A stretch of DNA of 64,000 nucleotides from contig VXBA01003148.1 of NCBI GenBank assembly GCA_013399895.1, positions 114,570 through 178,569 on the forward strand. Reading direction: 5' to 3'. Below the pieces are notes generated by a model that saw only the letters and a program-made list of their open reading frames with translations, made no database searches and was not told the origin of the DNA. The position numbers and the translations under genes were made by a program. The DNA comes from Serilophus lunatus (lineage: Eukaryota; Chordata; Aves; Passeriformes; Eurylaimidae). Of this stretch, positions 22,691-33,880 are shown piece after piece. Every line of letters begins with the position of its first letter. Positions within the stretch are counted from its first letter, which is position 1.

Positions 22691-23145
22691 TAGCTGTTCT
22701 TTTTTTTTTTCAGTTCACCCATGACCTCAAGAAGTAAATTTCTTCAGTATCTTACTCCCCGTCTGCCAAATTTCTGGTCCATGTTTGAACCGCAGGAGAA
22801 AAAAAGGAGTGGTGGGTATGTATTTTGTGAGTTTATATCCAGTATGGCCATCCTGCTGGGAATGGCAAAGAAATATAGAAAGACATATGTAAAGACAGCT
22901 GGATGTAATCTAGACAATGAAACACAAGACAGAACTACTGTAAATAATGGTAGGGAATACTCTGGCAAGGACAGGAAATACAACCCCAGAGCTACAGAGC
23001 TGAAGGCATGCAAGTCATTGTCACTAGCAAATTACATACATCACACTCCATCAAGTCACCTCTTCCTCCTCCTATGGAGCTCTCAATTGACTTCATCATC
23101 TTACAACAATACCTTGTTAATAAAGTTCAAGTGTTTTGTAAATCA
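22691..23145 (+). other. Possible exon: strong acceptor, 154-codon frame, AATAAA
   Basis: An almost pure T tract ends in CAG at 22711-22713, a good 3' splice acceptor. Eight bases on, an ATG opens a 154-codon frame (22721-23185), long for this base composition. An AATAAA at 23119-23124, followed by GT-rich sequence, lies inside the end of that frame. The translated product has no domain I recognise and no membrane segment of note. It could be a terminal exon of an unannotated transcript or a coincidence; without RNA data I do not call it a gene. Confidence 0.25.
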
Positions 23146-23343
23146 ATGCCCTTTTATTGTAAGTGATAACCATAACAATAGATAGGAAATGAACAATAGA
23201 GAGAGTAGAGATAAGAACCAGGATGCAGCCTTCTAATCACTCCTATATCGTGATCACCTACCCTCAAACTACTGCTGCATTCCCCATCCCCACCCAAAAA
23301 GGCAGTACACCCATACGCTAAAAACGAAACAGGAGAGGTAGTC

Positions 23344-24134
23344 TCATGTAGTTTTCTCGTTGAACTTCAGCCATAGTATAAGACACATCAACTTGCCTGT
23401 TGACTTTCCACAGAACTGCTCCACACCCTCTCTGATCACCTGCCACTTTAGCAGGAAGAGAATATTGCATTTCATCAGCCTGGGAAAGAAGATAGACAGG
23501 CAGGGACAGCTAGTATCTTGATTAGCATCATGATTATCAACTATGTGATTAGGGAAGGGAGAAGTCCTTACTGACAGCTTTGCCAAATATTTCCTGAATT
23601 GCCTAATGCTCTTCTCCACCCCAAGCTGATGGTACTGAGGCATTCCCAGTAACCTGCTAACACGGGTGTTACTAGCTCCCACTTGTCTCTGTAGCAAGTG
23701 GGTGAGGATGACAAAAAAATCACGAACAATTACACCCACAATCAAGTAGGAACTTGGAATGAGTGCATATGGGAACTGTAGTGTCCCTGTACATTTTGAT
23801 GCTGAAGATCCACAGCTCCGGGGTCATAATGTACCCTGGGTTTTCAGTTTCATTGCTAGCCAGTATAACAACCAGATTCACCAAATTGTTCATCTGCCCT
23901 GCAAACACAACATACACAAGCAGTTACTCTTTTTTTCTCTCGGATCTGTTTTCCACCCTTTGGGCATAAGCACTTAGAATGATACGAATGGCAGAAAACC
24001 TGCTTTATAGGGAGCCCAGGGAGACTGTATATCACTTCACAGAGAGAAGAGTCTTTGGTTTGGTAAATAAACATACAAAACAATCCAATGACTAGAAGCC
24101 AAATCTCCCATTTCAGAATACCAATAGGGGGCAC
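23344..24134 (-). pseudogene. Unidentified coding-like segment broken across frames
   Basis: On the minus strand, three open segments in changing frames overlap end to end (24134-23856, 23917-23720, 23745-23344), as a decayed coding sequence would. The products include hydrophobic stretches (AGQMNNLVNLVVILA and WEIWLLVIGLFCMFIY) and a basic region RQFRKYLAKLSVR. The block looks richer in GC than its surroundings. It might be an old retrogene of a membrane protein, an endogenous-virus relic or an unusual transposon, but I recognise no family. Chance is also possible. Confidence 0.25.
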
Positions 24135-24474
24135 AGCAAAGGGAATAACTTCCTAAATGCAGAAACAAAAGTGTCACCATTTGAAGTACATAAGAGAGCA
24201 CCAGAAACCTTTCAATGCCCTCTGTCTTGACCCAAGCTAGGGTCTAAACTAGGAAGCACTACTGTGAAAGTTCAATTGTTTCTGCTATATCTGTGAGCAG
24301 ACAATACTTCCTAAGAGATACTCTGGTTATTAAATCTTTCTGTTCCCCAAGGGTTTGATGAGAAAATGTTATTTGGAGTTTTTTATAATAGTAAATATCT
24401 TTTACTAAATGTGGGTAAAGATGTTGTAAAGCAGAATGCCCTTGATCCTAGCTTAAGGAAGAGAACAGAAGACA

Positions 24475-24985
24475 CTCAGCATTAATGAGGCCATACCTGG
24501 AATACTGCATCCAGCATTTTGGACTCCAGAGAGATATGAACATACAGGAGACTGTCCAGCAAAAGGCCAGAAAGATGATGAAGGGGCTGGAGTATCTGTC
24601 CTAAGAGGAAGGGGTAAGAGACCTATGGCTGTTTAGGCTGAAGAAGATAAGGCTTGGGGGCATCTCATCAATGTGCACAAATACCTGAAGGGAGGGTGCA
24701 AAGAGGACAGAGCTAGACTCTTTTCAGTGATGCCCTGTGATAAGAATAGGGGCAATGTGCACAATCTGAAATAACTGTGTCCATCTGAACAGTAGGAAAT
24801 ACAGCAGCTGAGCACTAGCACAGGTTACCCAGAGAGGTTATGGAATCTTCATCCTTGGAGATATTCAAACTGCAGCTGGACATGATAAGGGGCAGCCAGC
24901 ACTAGGTGGCCCTGCTTGAGCAGGGGTGTTGCGCCACATGATCTCCAGAGGTTCCTTTCATCCTCAACTCTTACATTGTTCTGTG
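24475..24985 (+). mobile_element. CR1 LINE, 3' 0.5 kb, degenerate
   Basis: The start, ATGAGGCCATACCTGGAATACTG, matches the VRPHLEYC part of CR1 RT. It continues through GCCAGAAAGATGATGAAGGG and AGCACAGGTTACCCAGAGAG to GATCTCCAGAGGTTCCTTTC and a decayed GTTCTGTG tail. Stops and indels break all frames. The tail type resembles the subfamily with CCAGAGGTCCCTTCC rather than that of the 12.3-kb copy. Confidence 0.92.
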
Positions 24986-26124
24986 TTTCTAAGAACAGAC
25001 AAGATCGAGTGGGTAGCCATCAGAATTGCTTGCAGGTGTTTTTTTTTAAATTATATTCCATTACTATTTTTAACTTGTGTTGCAGGTGGGTTTTTTTCTC
25101 TCTGGTCTGTGGAGCTAGACTTTGCTCTGAGTTTTATCAGTAGAGACTGAAGGCAGATTAGCCCAAATAACCTGTGATATGGTGTCCTTCTGCTAATCAA
25201 AATTCCACTTTTGGTACAGTGGCATCTGTACCTGGGAACATAATGAAAGGGAGCCTGTTTGAATTGTCCAGTCGGTTTTTGCCAAAACTTTCCAGGGGCG
25301 AAGTGCTAACACCTTGAAATGGATGAAAATATTTAATGTAAAACATCAGACCTGGTCCCTGTGCTAACATTAAAAGGGTTAAGCCTTCTATTCTGTTAAA
25401 ATTAACAAAAGTTAGTATTTCCTCCTTGCTTGCCAGTGTGGTTTCCTCTGCAGTAACATCTGTAACACCGCAGAATTTTTTCAAACCCTAATTAGTGATG
25501 TTTGAAGAGAATGTTAGTTTACCAGACAGTTTGGAGAATAATATAATTTTATGTGTATATTTTATATATATGTGTGTGTATACATATATATATGCTTGTT
25601 TAGCATCTTGAATCTTCCTTGTGTCCTTGTGAATTTTGTGTGGTAGCAGCCCTAAGTTTAATGCTAAAGAGCTAATAGCTTCAGTGTGTTGTACTGTTGA
25701 GATGCGAGGTTAAATTCTGATATCAGAGTCAGTTGCTTTTCAGGAAAAACAGACTAAATGCATAAATAAAACATGGGTTTTATTTCTAAGAAAGTCAGTT
25801 TTTTATTTCTAATTCTCCAATCATCAAAGTCTTTTCTTTCACCAGAAGTGTTTAAAAGGACCACTGCTTTAAGGAAAAGTACATTGTCTGAATTAAGTCC
25901 TACATCTTCAAAGGAGAACAAAGTGTTCAAGGGATCTAGGTCACTGTAGTTTCCGAAAATCAAATGTGTCCTGCTTCAGTTTTATAAATTGTTACATCTA
26001 GCATTTTCTTTCAAACCCACGTTAATGTCTCTTCCTCTGTTCAACTTTTCTTAACAACTCTTCTTAATCTCCTGAATAATTTTCAATGGATAAGAAATTG
26101 ACTTTTGGTCATATTCCTATGTGG
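24986..26124. other. Intergenic, no gene seen
   Basis: AT-rich sequence with one TA/TG microsatellite at 25550-25595. No exon or RNA gene recognised. Confidence 0.55.
25550..25595 (+). repeat. TA/TG alternating microsatellite
   Basis: Alternating purine-pyrimidine sequence of mixed TA and TG dinucleotides (TATATATATGTGTGTGTATA). It is imperfect, and likely polymorphic. Confidence 0.85.
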
Positions 26125-26186
26125 CTGAAGTGATCTTAAAGGTCTTTTTCAACATAAATGATTGTATGCTTCTTTAATTCTGTGAC
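26125..26186 (+). mobile_element. CR1 3' tail fragment
   Basis: GTGATCTTAAAGGTCTTTTTCA and a following ATGATTGTATG...AATTCTGTG match the last 60 bases of CR1. It is very diverged and only the tail remains. Confidence 0.65.
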
Positions 26187-28800
26187 TACTGAGTGTGAGC
26201 AGAATTCTGTGCCTTTGGAACACAACAGCTGAAATCTGCTTTTAATGGCTTCAGCTCTGCGTAGAAAGACTGTGAAGTAAAACTAGAGTTGTGCAATTTG
26301 CCAGACTTAAAAAAAGTAAATCAATTTCTGTCACTGGAAGTAGCTGTCCACCACTAGGAAAAAGAATCAAAAAACAATTAATTTTAGCTGTATTTATACA
26401 ACCAGGGAAAAAAACAGGTAAATCAATAATAAACAAAAAAGATTACACAAATACAGTCATATATGACCGCTGCCAGATTCCAATGAGAACAGTTTAATAA
26501 CAAATATTGTAGGATCAGCAAAAGATACAGACCCATATTCCCATCTGCTTTCTTTTACCCAGTATTGGTAATCTCACCAGAATAATCAAATATGATGTGA
26601 AGATAATCTGGGAGCTATAGAAAGTGGTTCCCAGAACACAACAGTACCCAGAGTTGCTCCTAGCACCTAGTGTAGATCTTCAATTCTTCCCCACAGCTCA
26701 AGTCACATGAGGATAACATTGATCTTAGTGCAAAGAATTATTCATGTCACTTCTTTTATCACTCAGTCATGCCTGACTGACAGAAAGGATGGATTTACAA
26801 ATTCAGTGCCAGATAAACTGAGTCAACGGAGTACTTAATTTATTAAGTAAAATTAGTTCCAGAGCTACAAAAGACAGAAGAAGAGACATATCCAGCTTGC
26901 CCACTGAAGTCTATGATATGTACTCTAATATTATTCCATTTAGGACCCCAAGCAGTCACTTGTCAACTCCTATAGTCTCTTCTCTGCAGAATTTTTCTCT
27001 CTGTCATACAGTCCATATACTCATCTAACCATACTGATCTGATCCGTTAGTCTTTTTTTTTCTTTCCTTCTACATATACTCTCAGTGTTGCTTTTTATAG
27101 TTCATGTTCATATCAGTATGTTAACTAGCTAAAGTAACAAAATGACAGATTTTTCACTTGAGTATTTTTCTATGCTGTCTCTTTCATGTAAGTGCATCCA
27201 TTTCTGTCTTTATTCCATCATTTCACTAATTAATACAGGAAATAATTTTAAGACTTGCTTTCAAATAGAGTTCTGCATCATTTATTTTATCTTTGCTGTA
27301 GTTATGCTAAGAAAAACAAGTATATGAGCTATGAATGGTCTTGTCGCAGTCATTATCTTTCTCCTGATGGCTTTTTGAGTTCAACACTAACTATTTACAT
27401 GTAGCTTCTGGAATTACAGAAACAAGGGAGGAGGTCACCCATTGCCTTTCCCTGCTGCTAGGCAGAGCTGAAGAGCTATGCCACAGCTAAACAGATCTGA
27501 GTTCTCCCTAGCTGTTAACTTCTGACCCGTGTCCACACAATAGCTGCTGGTGGCTGTTTACCTTAGCTTCAAGATCTGATCTATTTATAGCTGCTGTGAC
27601 TTGTAATAGATGATGTGCTCCATACCATGCACTGCATGTGTAGGTCTTTTCATTCCTTGCTCTCACTCTCTCCTTACACAATTCTCTGTGTCCTCTGCAG
27701 GTCTGGAAGTCCACACATTGCAGTAGAAAGACAGGCATTTCCACTGTCCCTCTAACAAACCCTATGATCTGAAAATACTTTACATCAGTCTCTGTGTTCT
27801 CAGATAAATCCTCTGCTTTCACAACCCTGAGCAGTTATAAATAGCAAGACATATCATTTCTTCAAAAGGCCACAGAACTTCCCAAGAAACTGATTACCCA
27901 ACAGAAAATGCAGGAAAAAGGGCAAAACTGACCGTAATGTACCAGGTAAGCAAAATGAGCGCTCAGACATAAGCACCATTTTGAAAATGAAGTTTGCTGA
28001 GGCTACACAGAGCTTTACTTGAAAATCCTTCTGCACAGTGGGAATTCCATGGGGAAAATGTGGCTTGCATAATGAAGTGGTCTCAGTGCTGGTGTTCTAG
28101 CAATACATTACTCATCTATATGTTGGATTGTATTCCTGAGCTATGTATCCCTTTCATAGTGACAGGTATTGTTAAAATTGCTATGGAAATGCATGTATGT
28201 AATTGTAGGAATATGTGTGCAACTGTAAGAATTTATCCACAGCAAAACTGCAGCATAGGAGTAAAATTCTACTCACTGAGCAGGAATTTTGCCAGTGAGT
28301 CTTGGATTTCATCCTTGAGATTGCCCCTCTCTTCAGAGTTACGCATGAGGCAGCAAAGTATTACTGGCTTTATTTCAGAAAGGGAACATCAGACAATGAG
28401 TAAATTGCTCTATCACTGTTGCTGAAGGAGTCTCAGTAACAAACTCAGCTCTTTGCCTGAAAAACCTTGTCCTTTTGCCTTTTCTGATGGAATAACATTA
28501 GCAAGTTTTACAAGGTAGAAAGTTTTTTACCTTGTGTAAGTTTCTTAGGGTTTTTTAATCCAACTTTGAGTGGGACTTGCCTGGTGCAATGTGCTTACAT
28601 TACAATGTGCTCTCCAAAAGTGACCCCTAACTAGGGCAATCTCAAGGAGACAAGTCTGATGGTGGGGAACAAATTTAGGATAACCAGAAGGGAGACAGAT
28701 CTGAAGTAGAATGGTGTCTTTCAGGGCTCCAAATACAGAGTCTTTTAACCTATTAGAAATTATGAGCTTCAACCCACTGTGTAGTAAGGAAAAAAATAAT
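26187..28800. other. Intergenic, no gene seen
   Basis: AT-rich unique sequence. Several open frames of 60-140 codons occur on both strands (the longest at 27994-28425, plus strand), none with a recognised domain or supporting splice structure. Confidence 0.55.
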
Positions 28801-28995
28801 CATAGAATCATTTAGGCTGGAAAAGGCCTTTAACACTGAGTCCAGCCACAAACCTAACATGAAAAGTCCATCACTAAACTATAATAACCCTACTGCCTGC
28901 TTATAAATGAAAGCCCCAAGGCCACCTTGACAGAACTCACACCCAAGTGCTCTCAGACTTGTACAACCTTGCTCTGTATAGAACATGCTTCACAA
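28801..28995 (-). mobile_element. CR1 LINE, 3' end fragment, minus strand
   Basis: Read from the left, CATAGAATCATTTAGGCTGG and AAAAGGCCTTTAACACTGAG are the reverse complement of a CR1 3' end. The following ACCTAACATG...CATCACTAAACTATA and GTGCTCTCAGACTTGTACAA extend it about 190 bases. It is old and diverged. Confidence 0.85.
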
Positions 28996-30315
28996 CAAAT
29001 GGCCCAGGATAAAAATGAGAAGTAGGATTTGATTTACACTATAGAAATAGAAACTTGAAAAGATTAAATGACCAAGATATTAATTTCTAGATGTAAAGCC
29101 TAGGCAAAAATTACAGAAATATAGTCCATTCCAACCTCAGGATGGTATCCTATGGTGTGCTATACTGTAATATGTCCCAGGATAGGAGAGCATAGTAGAT
29201 TCACTGGAGAAAAACCCTTTTGTTCCCATCTGTATCTGGAAAATATAGGGCCTGATCTTGGGAACAGTCACTGAAATAACTGACTTACACAGTTATCAAC
29301 AAAGTTTCTTCATGTTTTTCAGCATCAAGTCTAAAAATTGATGTATCAAAGACAAAAATGCACCATATGTTGTACTAGAAATGGTTGATTCTCAGTGCCC
29401 AAACTCTAAACAGTTAAATCACACTAAAAATATTTCTAGCAATATTCACAGATGGCAGACATGCATCTAACTGCCTGTTAGCATAAGGGCATCTGCAAAG
29501 GAACATCTTTCCAGCTCTTTATCATCAGAAATTGATAGAGACAATGTCCTAAAGTCCAGCGATACAACTGGAATTGATGCAAATGTAGGACCCAGGGCAT
29601 ATGAATCATCCCAACAACCAAATCCAGACTCTTCTCTCGGTTTGCTCAGCCCCTTTTTAGGTACAGTTCCCATTTATATTAATGTGGCTACTTTCACAAG
29701 GGAAGGTTTTAAGTGTAAGAGTTATTGCATTGCTCCTAGCGATAGACTATAGCCCTTAAGCACACATCTACCAGAGAGCTGATAGGTAACAGATGACATA
29801 GCACAATTGATTGAAAAAGACATTTTTTTGGAAAAAGAAATTAAATGTTCTGAATTAACTTTACAGGTCAAAACCCAGTAAAGCATAGGAGGCTTCTGCT
29901 AACAAGAATGTAACATACAACCTGCACAAAACCAAGCTAATTTCTTAGTTACTCAGAGAAGATCAATTAAACTCATTGAGATTGCTTCTAAGAATAGTCA
30001 TTTTAGATAATTTAGAAAAGTTTAGCTGAAAGGAAAGCATCTTCTTAGATTTTAAGGACACAGAGGAATTCCTAAGAAGAAGTACCTAGAACAGCTAGAT
30101 AAACCATCTATGAAATATGCATGCTGTCAAAGTAAAAGCAACTAGGAAATGTGGCCACAACATGAATTTCTAAGTCTCATGTTTAGGAAGATGGAGACAC
30201 CAAGAAGCTATTTGACAGTCTAAGCAAATACAGTGTGGTTTCCAGAAGAGGCTAACACCAAGGGTCCCAATGGACATCAGTAACATATAGTATTCCTCAG
30301 GACCTATCTTCATTA
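28996..30315. other. Intergenic, no gene seen
   Basis: AT-rich unique sequence without recognisable coding or RNA features. Confidence 0.55.
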
Positions 30316-31150
30316 ATCACAGATACGAAAGGATTGAGTGCACCCTGCGAATGACACCAAGCTGAGTGGTGCAGCTGACACACCAGAAGGACAGATTGCC
30401 ATCCAAAGGGACCTGGACAAGCTCAAGAAGTGGGCCCATGGGAATCTGCTGCACCTGGTTTGGGGCAGCCCCTGGTATCAGTGCAGGCTGCCAAGAAGGA
30501 CTTGGGAGTGCTGATGGATGAGAGGCTGGACGTGACCTGGGAATGTGCATCTGCAGCCCAGAAAGCTAAACATGTTCTGAACTGCATCCAAAGCAGTGTG
30601 GCCAGCAGGTCAAGGGAGGGGATTCGGCCTCTCTGCTCCACTCTAGTGACACTCCACCTGGAGTGCTGCATCCTACTCTGGGATCTCCAGCACAGAAAGG
30701 ATGTGGATCTTTTTGAGCAAGTTCAGATGAGGGCCATCAAGATGATTAAAGGGGTGGAGCACCTTCTCCAATGAGGAAAGGCTGAGAATGGGTTTGTTCA
30801 TCTTGGAAAAGAGACAGTTTAGGGGTGACCTAACTGTGACCTGAAGGGAGCCTACAAGAGAGATGGAGAGGGACTTTTTACAAGGGCATATAGTGACAAG
30901 ACAGGGGGTCATAGATTCAAACTAAAAGGGAGTAGGATTATATTGGACATGAGGAAGAAATTCTTTACTGTGAGGGTGGTGAGGCACTGGAACAGGTTGC
31001 CCAGAGAAATTGTAGATGCTCCATCCCTGGATGTGTTCAAGACCAGGCTAGATGGAGCTCTGAGTAACCTATCTAGTGAAAGGTGACTCTGAGCATTGCA
31101 GGGGGGTTGGAAATGACCTTAAAGGTCCAATTCCATGATTATATGATTCT
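30316..31150 (+). mobile_element. CR1 LINE, 3' 0.83 kb, degenerate
   Basis: This copy begins just after the RT catalytic motif (CCAAGCTGAGTGGTGCAGCTGA corresponds to the TKLSGAAD block). It continues through AKKDLGVLMDERLDVT, SSVASRSREGIRPLCSTLV and a WNRLPREI-like stretch near 30990, and ends in CTTAAAGGTCC...TTCCATGATTATATGATTCT. One 114-codon frame survives at 30430-30774; elsewhere there are frameshifts. It resembles the 12.3-kb copy in sequence and tail, so the same subfamily is likely. Confidence 0.94.
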
Positions 31151-31251
31151 TTGAAAACCAGAAGGGAATGGAACTTGTTGGAAATCTGTTTAACAGTTCA
31201 GTTTGAAAGAGAACTGTGATTTTAACTGCTGGCAGTGGAAGACTTAATTGA
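31151..31251. other. Short spacer between CR1 and the possible exon
   Basis: Unique AT-rich sequence; nothing recognised. Confidence 0.5.
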
Positions 31252-31612
31252 TGTTGTTCTTCCTTGTTTTGCAGCTATTTGCCTAAGTACAAATACCTGT
31301 CACAGCAGTACTGGTCCTAGGAAGGGAGACTATAGCAGTGGTTCCAGAGGGTTACAGAGTCTGGTAAAAAGAGATTTGTGCAGAAAGTTATATGTGATTT
31401 TCAGAAAGGAGGTGACAGCATCTGCAGAGGACGCGCAGCTTCAGAATGATATGAGCAGAACTATGCAGTTTGGCTGAATCATTGCAGTATCATGGACCAA
31501 GATTACACTTCTTTCCTTTGCTGAACCTATCTCACAGGTTGCGGACATCTCCAACACCAGGGCTTCTAGCCTTGCTCTAAGCAGGTCTCATCAATAAAGA
31601 TTTGAAACTGCC
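31252..31612 (+). other. Candidate terminal exon (non-coding or unknown transcript)
   Basis: A pyrimidine-rich tract ending TTGTTTTGCAG at 31274 makes a good splice acceptor. An AATAAA at 31593-31598 with a GT-containing downstream sequence could end the exon about 20 bases later, giving a 340-base terminal exon. The frame open across the acceptor (31235-31477) continues 67 codons beyond it to a TGA, with a basic stretch LVKRDLCRKLYVIFRKEV; I recognise no family. It lies about 23.6 kb upstream of the EGLN3 start. A long non-coding RNA is the likeliest reading if real. Confidence 0.3.
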
Positions 31613-31624
31613 TGTGACATCGAG

Positions 31625-31648
31625 TGACTCATCTTATATAATGACTCA
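31625..31648. promoter_or_regulatory. Two AP-1 sites around a TATATAA core
   Basis: TGACTCA at 31625-31631 and again at 31642-31648 are exact consensus AP-1 elements in the same orientation, 17 bases start to start. The sequence between them contains TTATATAA. The pair is tight enough to suggest an AP-1-responsive element; function is inference. Confidence 0.45.
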
Positions 31649-33412
31649 GTGTTGCAAGCTGATGGAGCTTAGCCAGACTGAGCAACAGTGGAAAGTTTTA
31701 AATTTTTTTTTTCTTTTTTTTTTTAGACAAGATTTTTGAGACTACCATCTGTCTTCTGCTCACACATCCCCATTCAGAGTCCACTGACTATCCATTCCAT
31801 AGATCTCACTGCAGGGTGCTTCAGTTTTGAAAATTACTCAGTTCCCACAGTGATTCTATTCCTAGCATGTGAACGACATACTTACAGCATTCTTCCTGGG
31901 GGACGTCCCTCAGAGCATATGATATTTTAAAGCAAAGACTTGAGAACCACAATCAGATTATCAGATATGAACTTACAAGATTGTCCTTATGAGGAAGCAT
32001 GATTCAGGAAAGCAATTTGCTGATTTTTAGAACCATAAAGTTTATGATATTTGTGTTGCGAGGCAAAACTCTGCATAAGCAGACATTGGGTAACATAGGT
32101 TCTGTAGAAGCTGTACTACCCACGTCTAACCATTTACGTCCCTATTACACTGCAATAATCATGTTACGCAGGGACAGACCTGCTGGAAGTACAGGCAGGC
32201 TTTGTGTGATGGATTGCTGATACTCATGCAGAAAAGCAAGACCACCAAACCTTTGCACTTGTCAATATTTGTACTCCAGCAGTTGGTGGCTAATGGCTTA
32301 ACACATTGATTCTTGTTGCCACCCGCCCCCTGTCTTCCAGGAAAAATAATATTCAGTTTCCCAACTCAGAGGATTAGAAAAAAAAAATGGAAAATGCAGC
32401 CCAGGCCTAGTTTCCAAAATATCCTTTATTCTCACAGAGGCCTGTACATCTCAATACATACCAAGCTTTTCTTAAAAGTAAAACCAAATTAGATAAAAAA
32501 GAAAAACAAAACCAAAAACACAAAACCCAGAAACAATACTACCCACTACCAGCAACAAACACAGCAAGGACAGGGATATATATTTCAGGTGCAAAGCCAT
32601 AGTGTTTTGGCTGTGCAAACAGATTTTTACTTCACTTGGAATCAGAGTCCAAGGCTTCCAGACTCACATTTCGGTAGCCCATCGGCTACTACAGTACAGC
32701 CTATTCAGTACTTCCCCACCCAACCCTTGCCTGCAGGTGTTTGCCTGCAGGCGTTTGCATCGTACTTACAGCAGTGTCTTGGCAGAGGTAGGGTGGCTCA
32801 AGCAGCGTGTTCAGCAGTGAAGTATCACCTCCTGCATCTCTGAATGGCACTGCAGCAACTTAGAGGAGTCGTCTCTCACCACTTCCACTTAAGTAAAGGA
32901 TGAAGTAAACACAAACCAAATTCATCCTTTGTAAGAACATGGTTGCTACAGGCATATCTCTGCAAAACAGCTGCCTGTGAAGGGTCAAAGACCTAGAGTT
33001 CAACTCCTTTGTCTACCAAGATCAGGCATGGTCTTCTCATGCACTGAGCTCAGCATGGATCATTACAGATCATTTTAGTCCTCCTGTTTAGGAAAAGGGC
33101 TGTTTTAGTAACTAAGAACTTTCTTCTTGGCAAAACCAAACAGACTTGTATTGCATTAAGCAGACAGCCACATTTCATGATATGCCAGGGCAGAACTCAC
33201 CAATAATTATAGTTTGACTTCCTCAATGAATCTCTGAAAGTATGTGGTTTCAGTTTTACATTTATACATTTCTGCAAATAAAAAAATGGAGATGGGAAAG
33301 GGAAAAAAACATGGTCCAAGGAATCCTGAAATTCTTTTATGCTTTGAGTTTTCTGCCAAAGCCACCCACACAGTAATAGAAGAAAAGGAAAGACATTGTC
33401 ATGAGTTAGTGA
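31649..33412. other. Intergenic, no gene seen
   Basis: Contains T-rich runs near 31697-31724 and an A/C-rich tract near 32480-32530. An AATAAA on the minus strand near 32427 could end a minus-strand transcript, but nothing upstream supports one. Confidence 0.5.
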
Positions 33413-33508
33413 CAGAACTGGAACTGACAACAACCATCTTCTTCAAGAGTATTTTCAGCACTGAGCTGCAGCACAGCACATTTTTAGCCTGAATTTATTT
33501 GTTCATAC
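33413..33508 (+). repeat. Dispersed direct repeat, copy 1 (96 bp)
   Basis: This 96-base segment starts CAGAACTGGAACTGA and contains TCTTCTTCAAGA and GAGCTGCAGCA. It aligns without gaps to 33785-33880, with about 14 mismatches by eye. The offset is 372 bases. It matches no repeat family I recognise. Confidence 0.85.
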
Positions 33509-33784
33509 ACGCTTTATAGTGAAGTGGTGCTTTTGCAGATTCTCCCTTTAAAAAATTCATTCTGCTAAGAAGTCTTAACACAATTCTCAATTTACAGCAA
33601 GATTGGGGCAAAATTACAGGAAGGATACAGGGTGTCCCCTCAGTTCAAGGATCCCATTCACAGGCCTGGTACTGCCAAGAGATTCTACATGAAGTCTCTT
33701 CCTTATTGCTCATGCGTGATTTCAGAGATGGCTGATCCATTTCACGTAACAATGGTCTAGGTAAAATATGCAGATGTTAGAAGC

Positions 33785-33880
33785 CAGAACTGGAACTGAA
33801 AATAACAATCTTCTTCAAGAATATCTTCAGCATTGAGCTGCAGCATGGCAGATTTTCAGCCTACCTTTATTTGTTCATAT
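33785..33880 (+). repeat. Dispersed direct repeat, copy 2 (96 bp)
   Basis: Second copy of the segment at 33413-33508, about 85 percent identical, ending TTTATTTGTTCATA. Both copies may come from one old tandem duplication of about 372 bases whose other parts have diverged, or from the two ends of an unrecognised short element. Confidence 0.85.
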
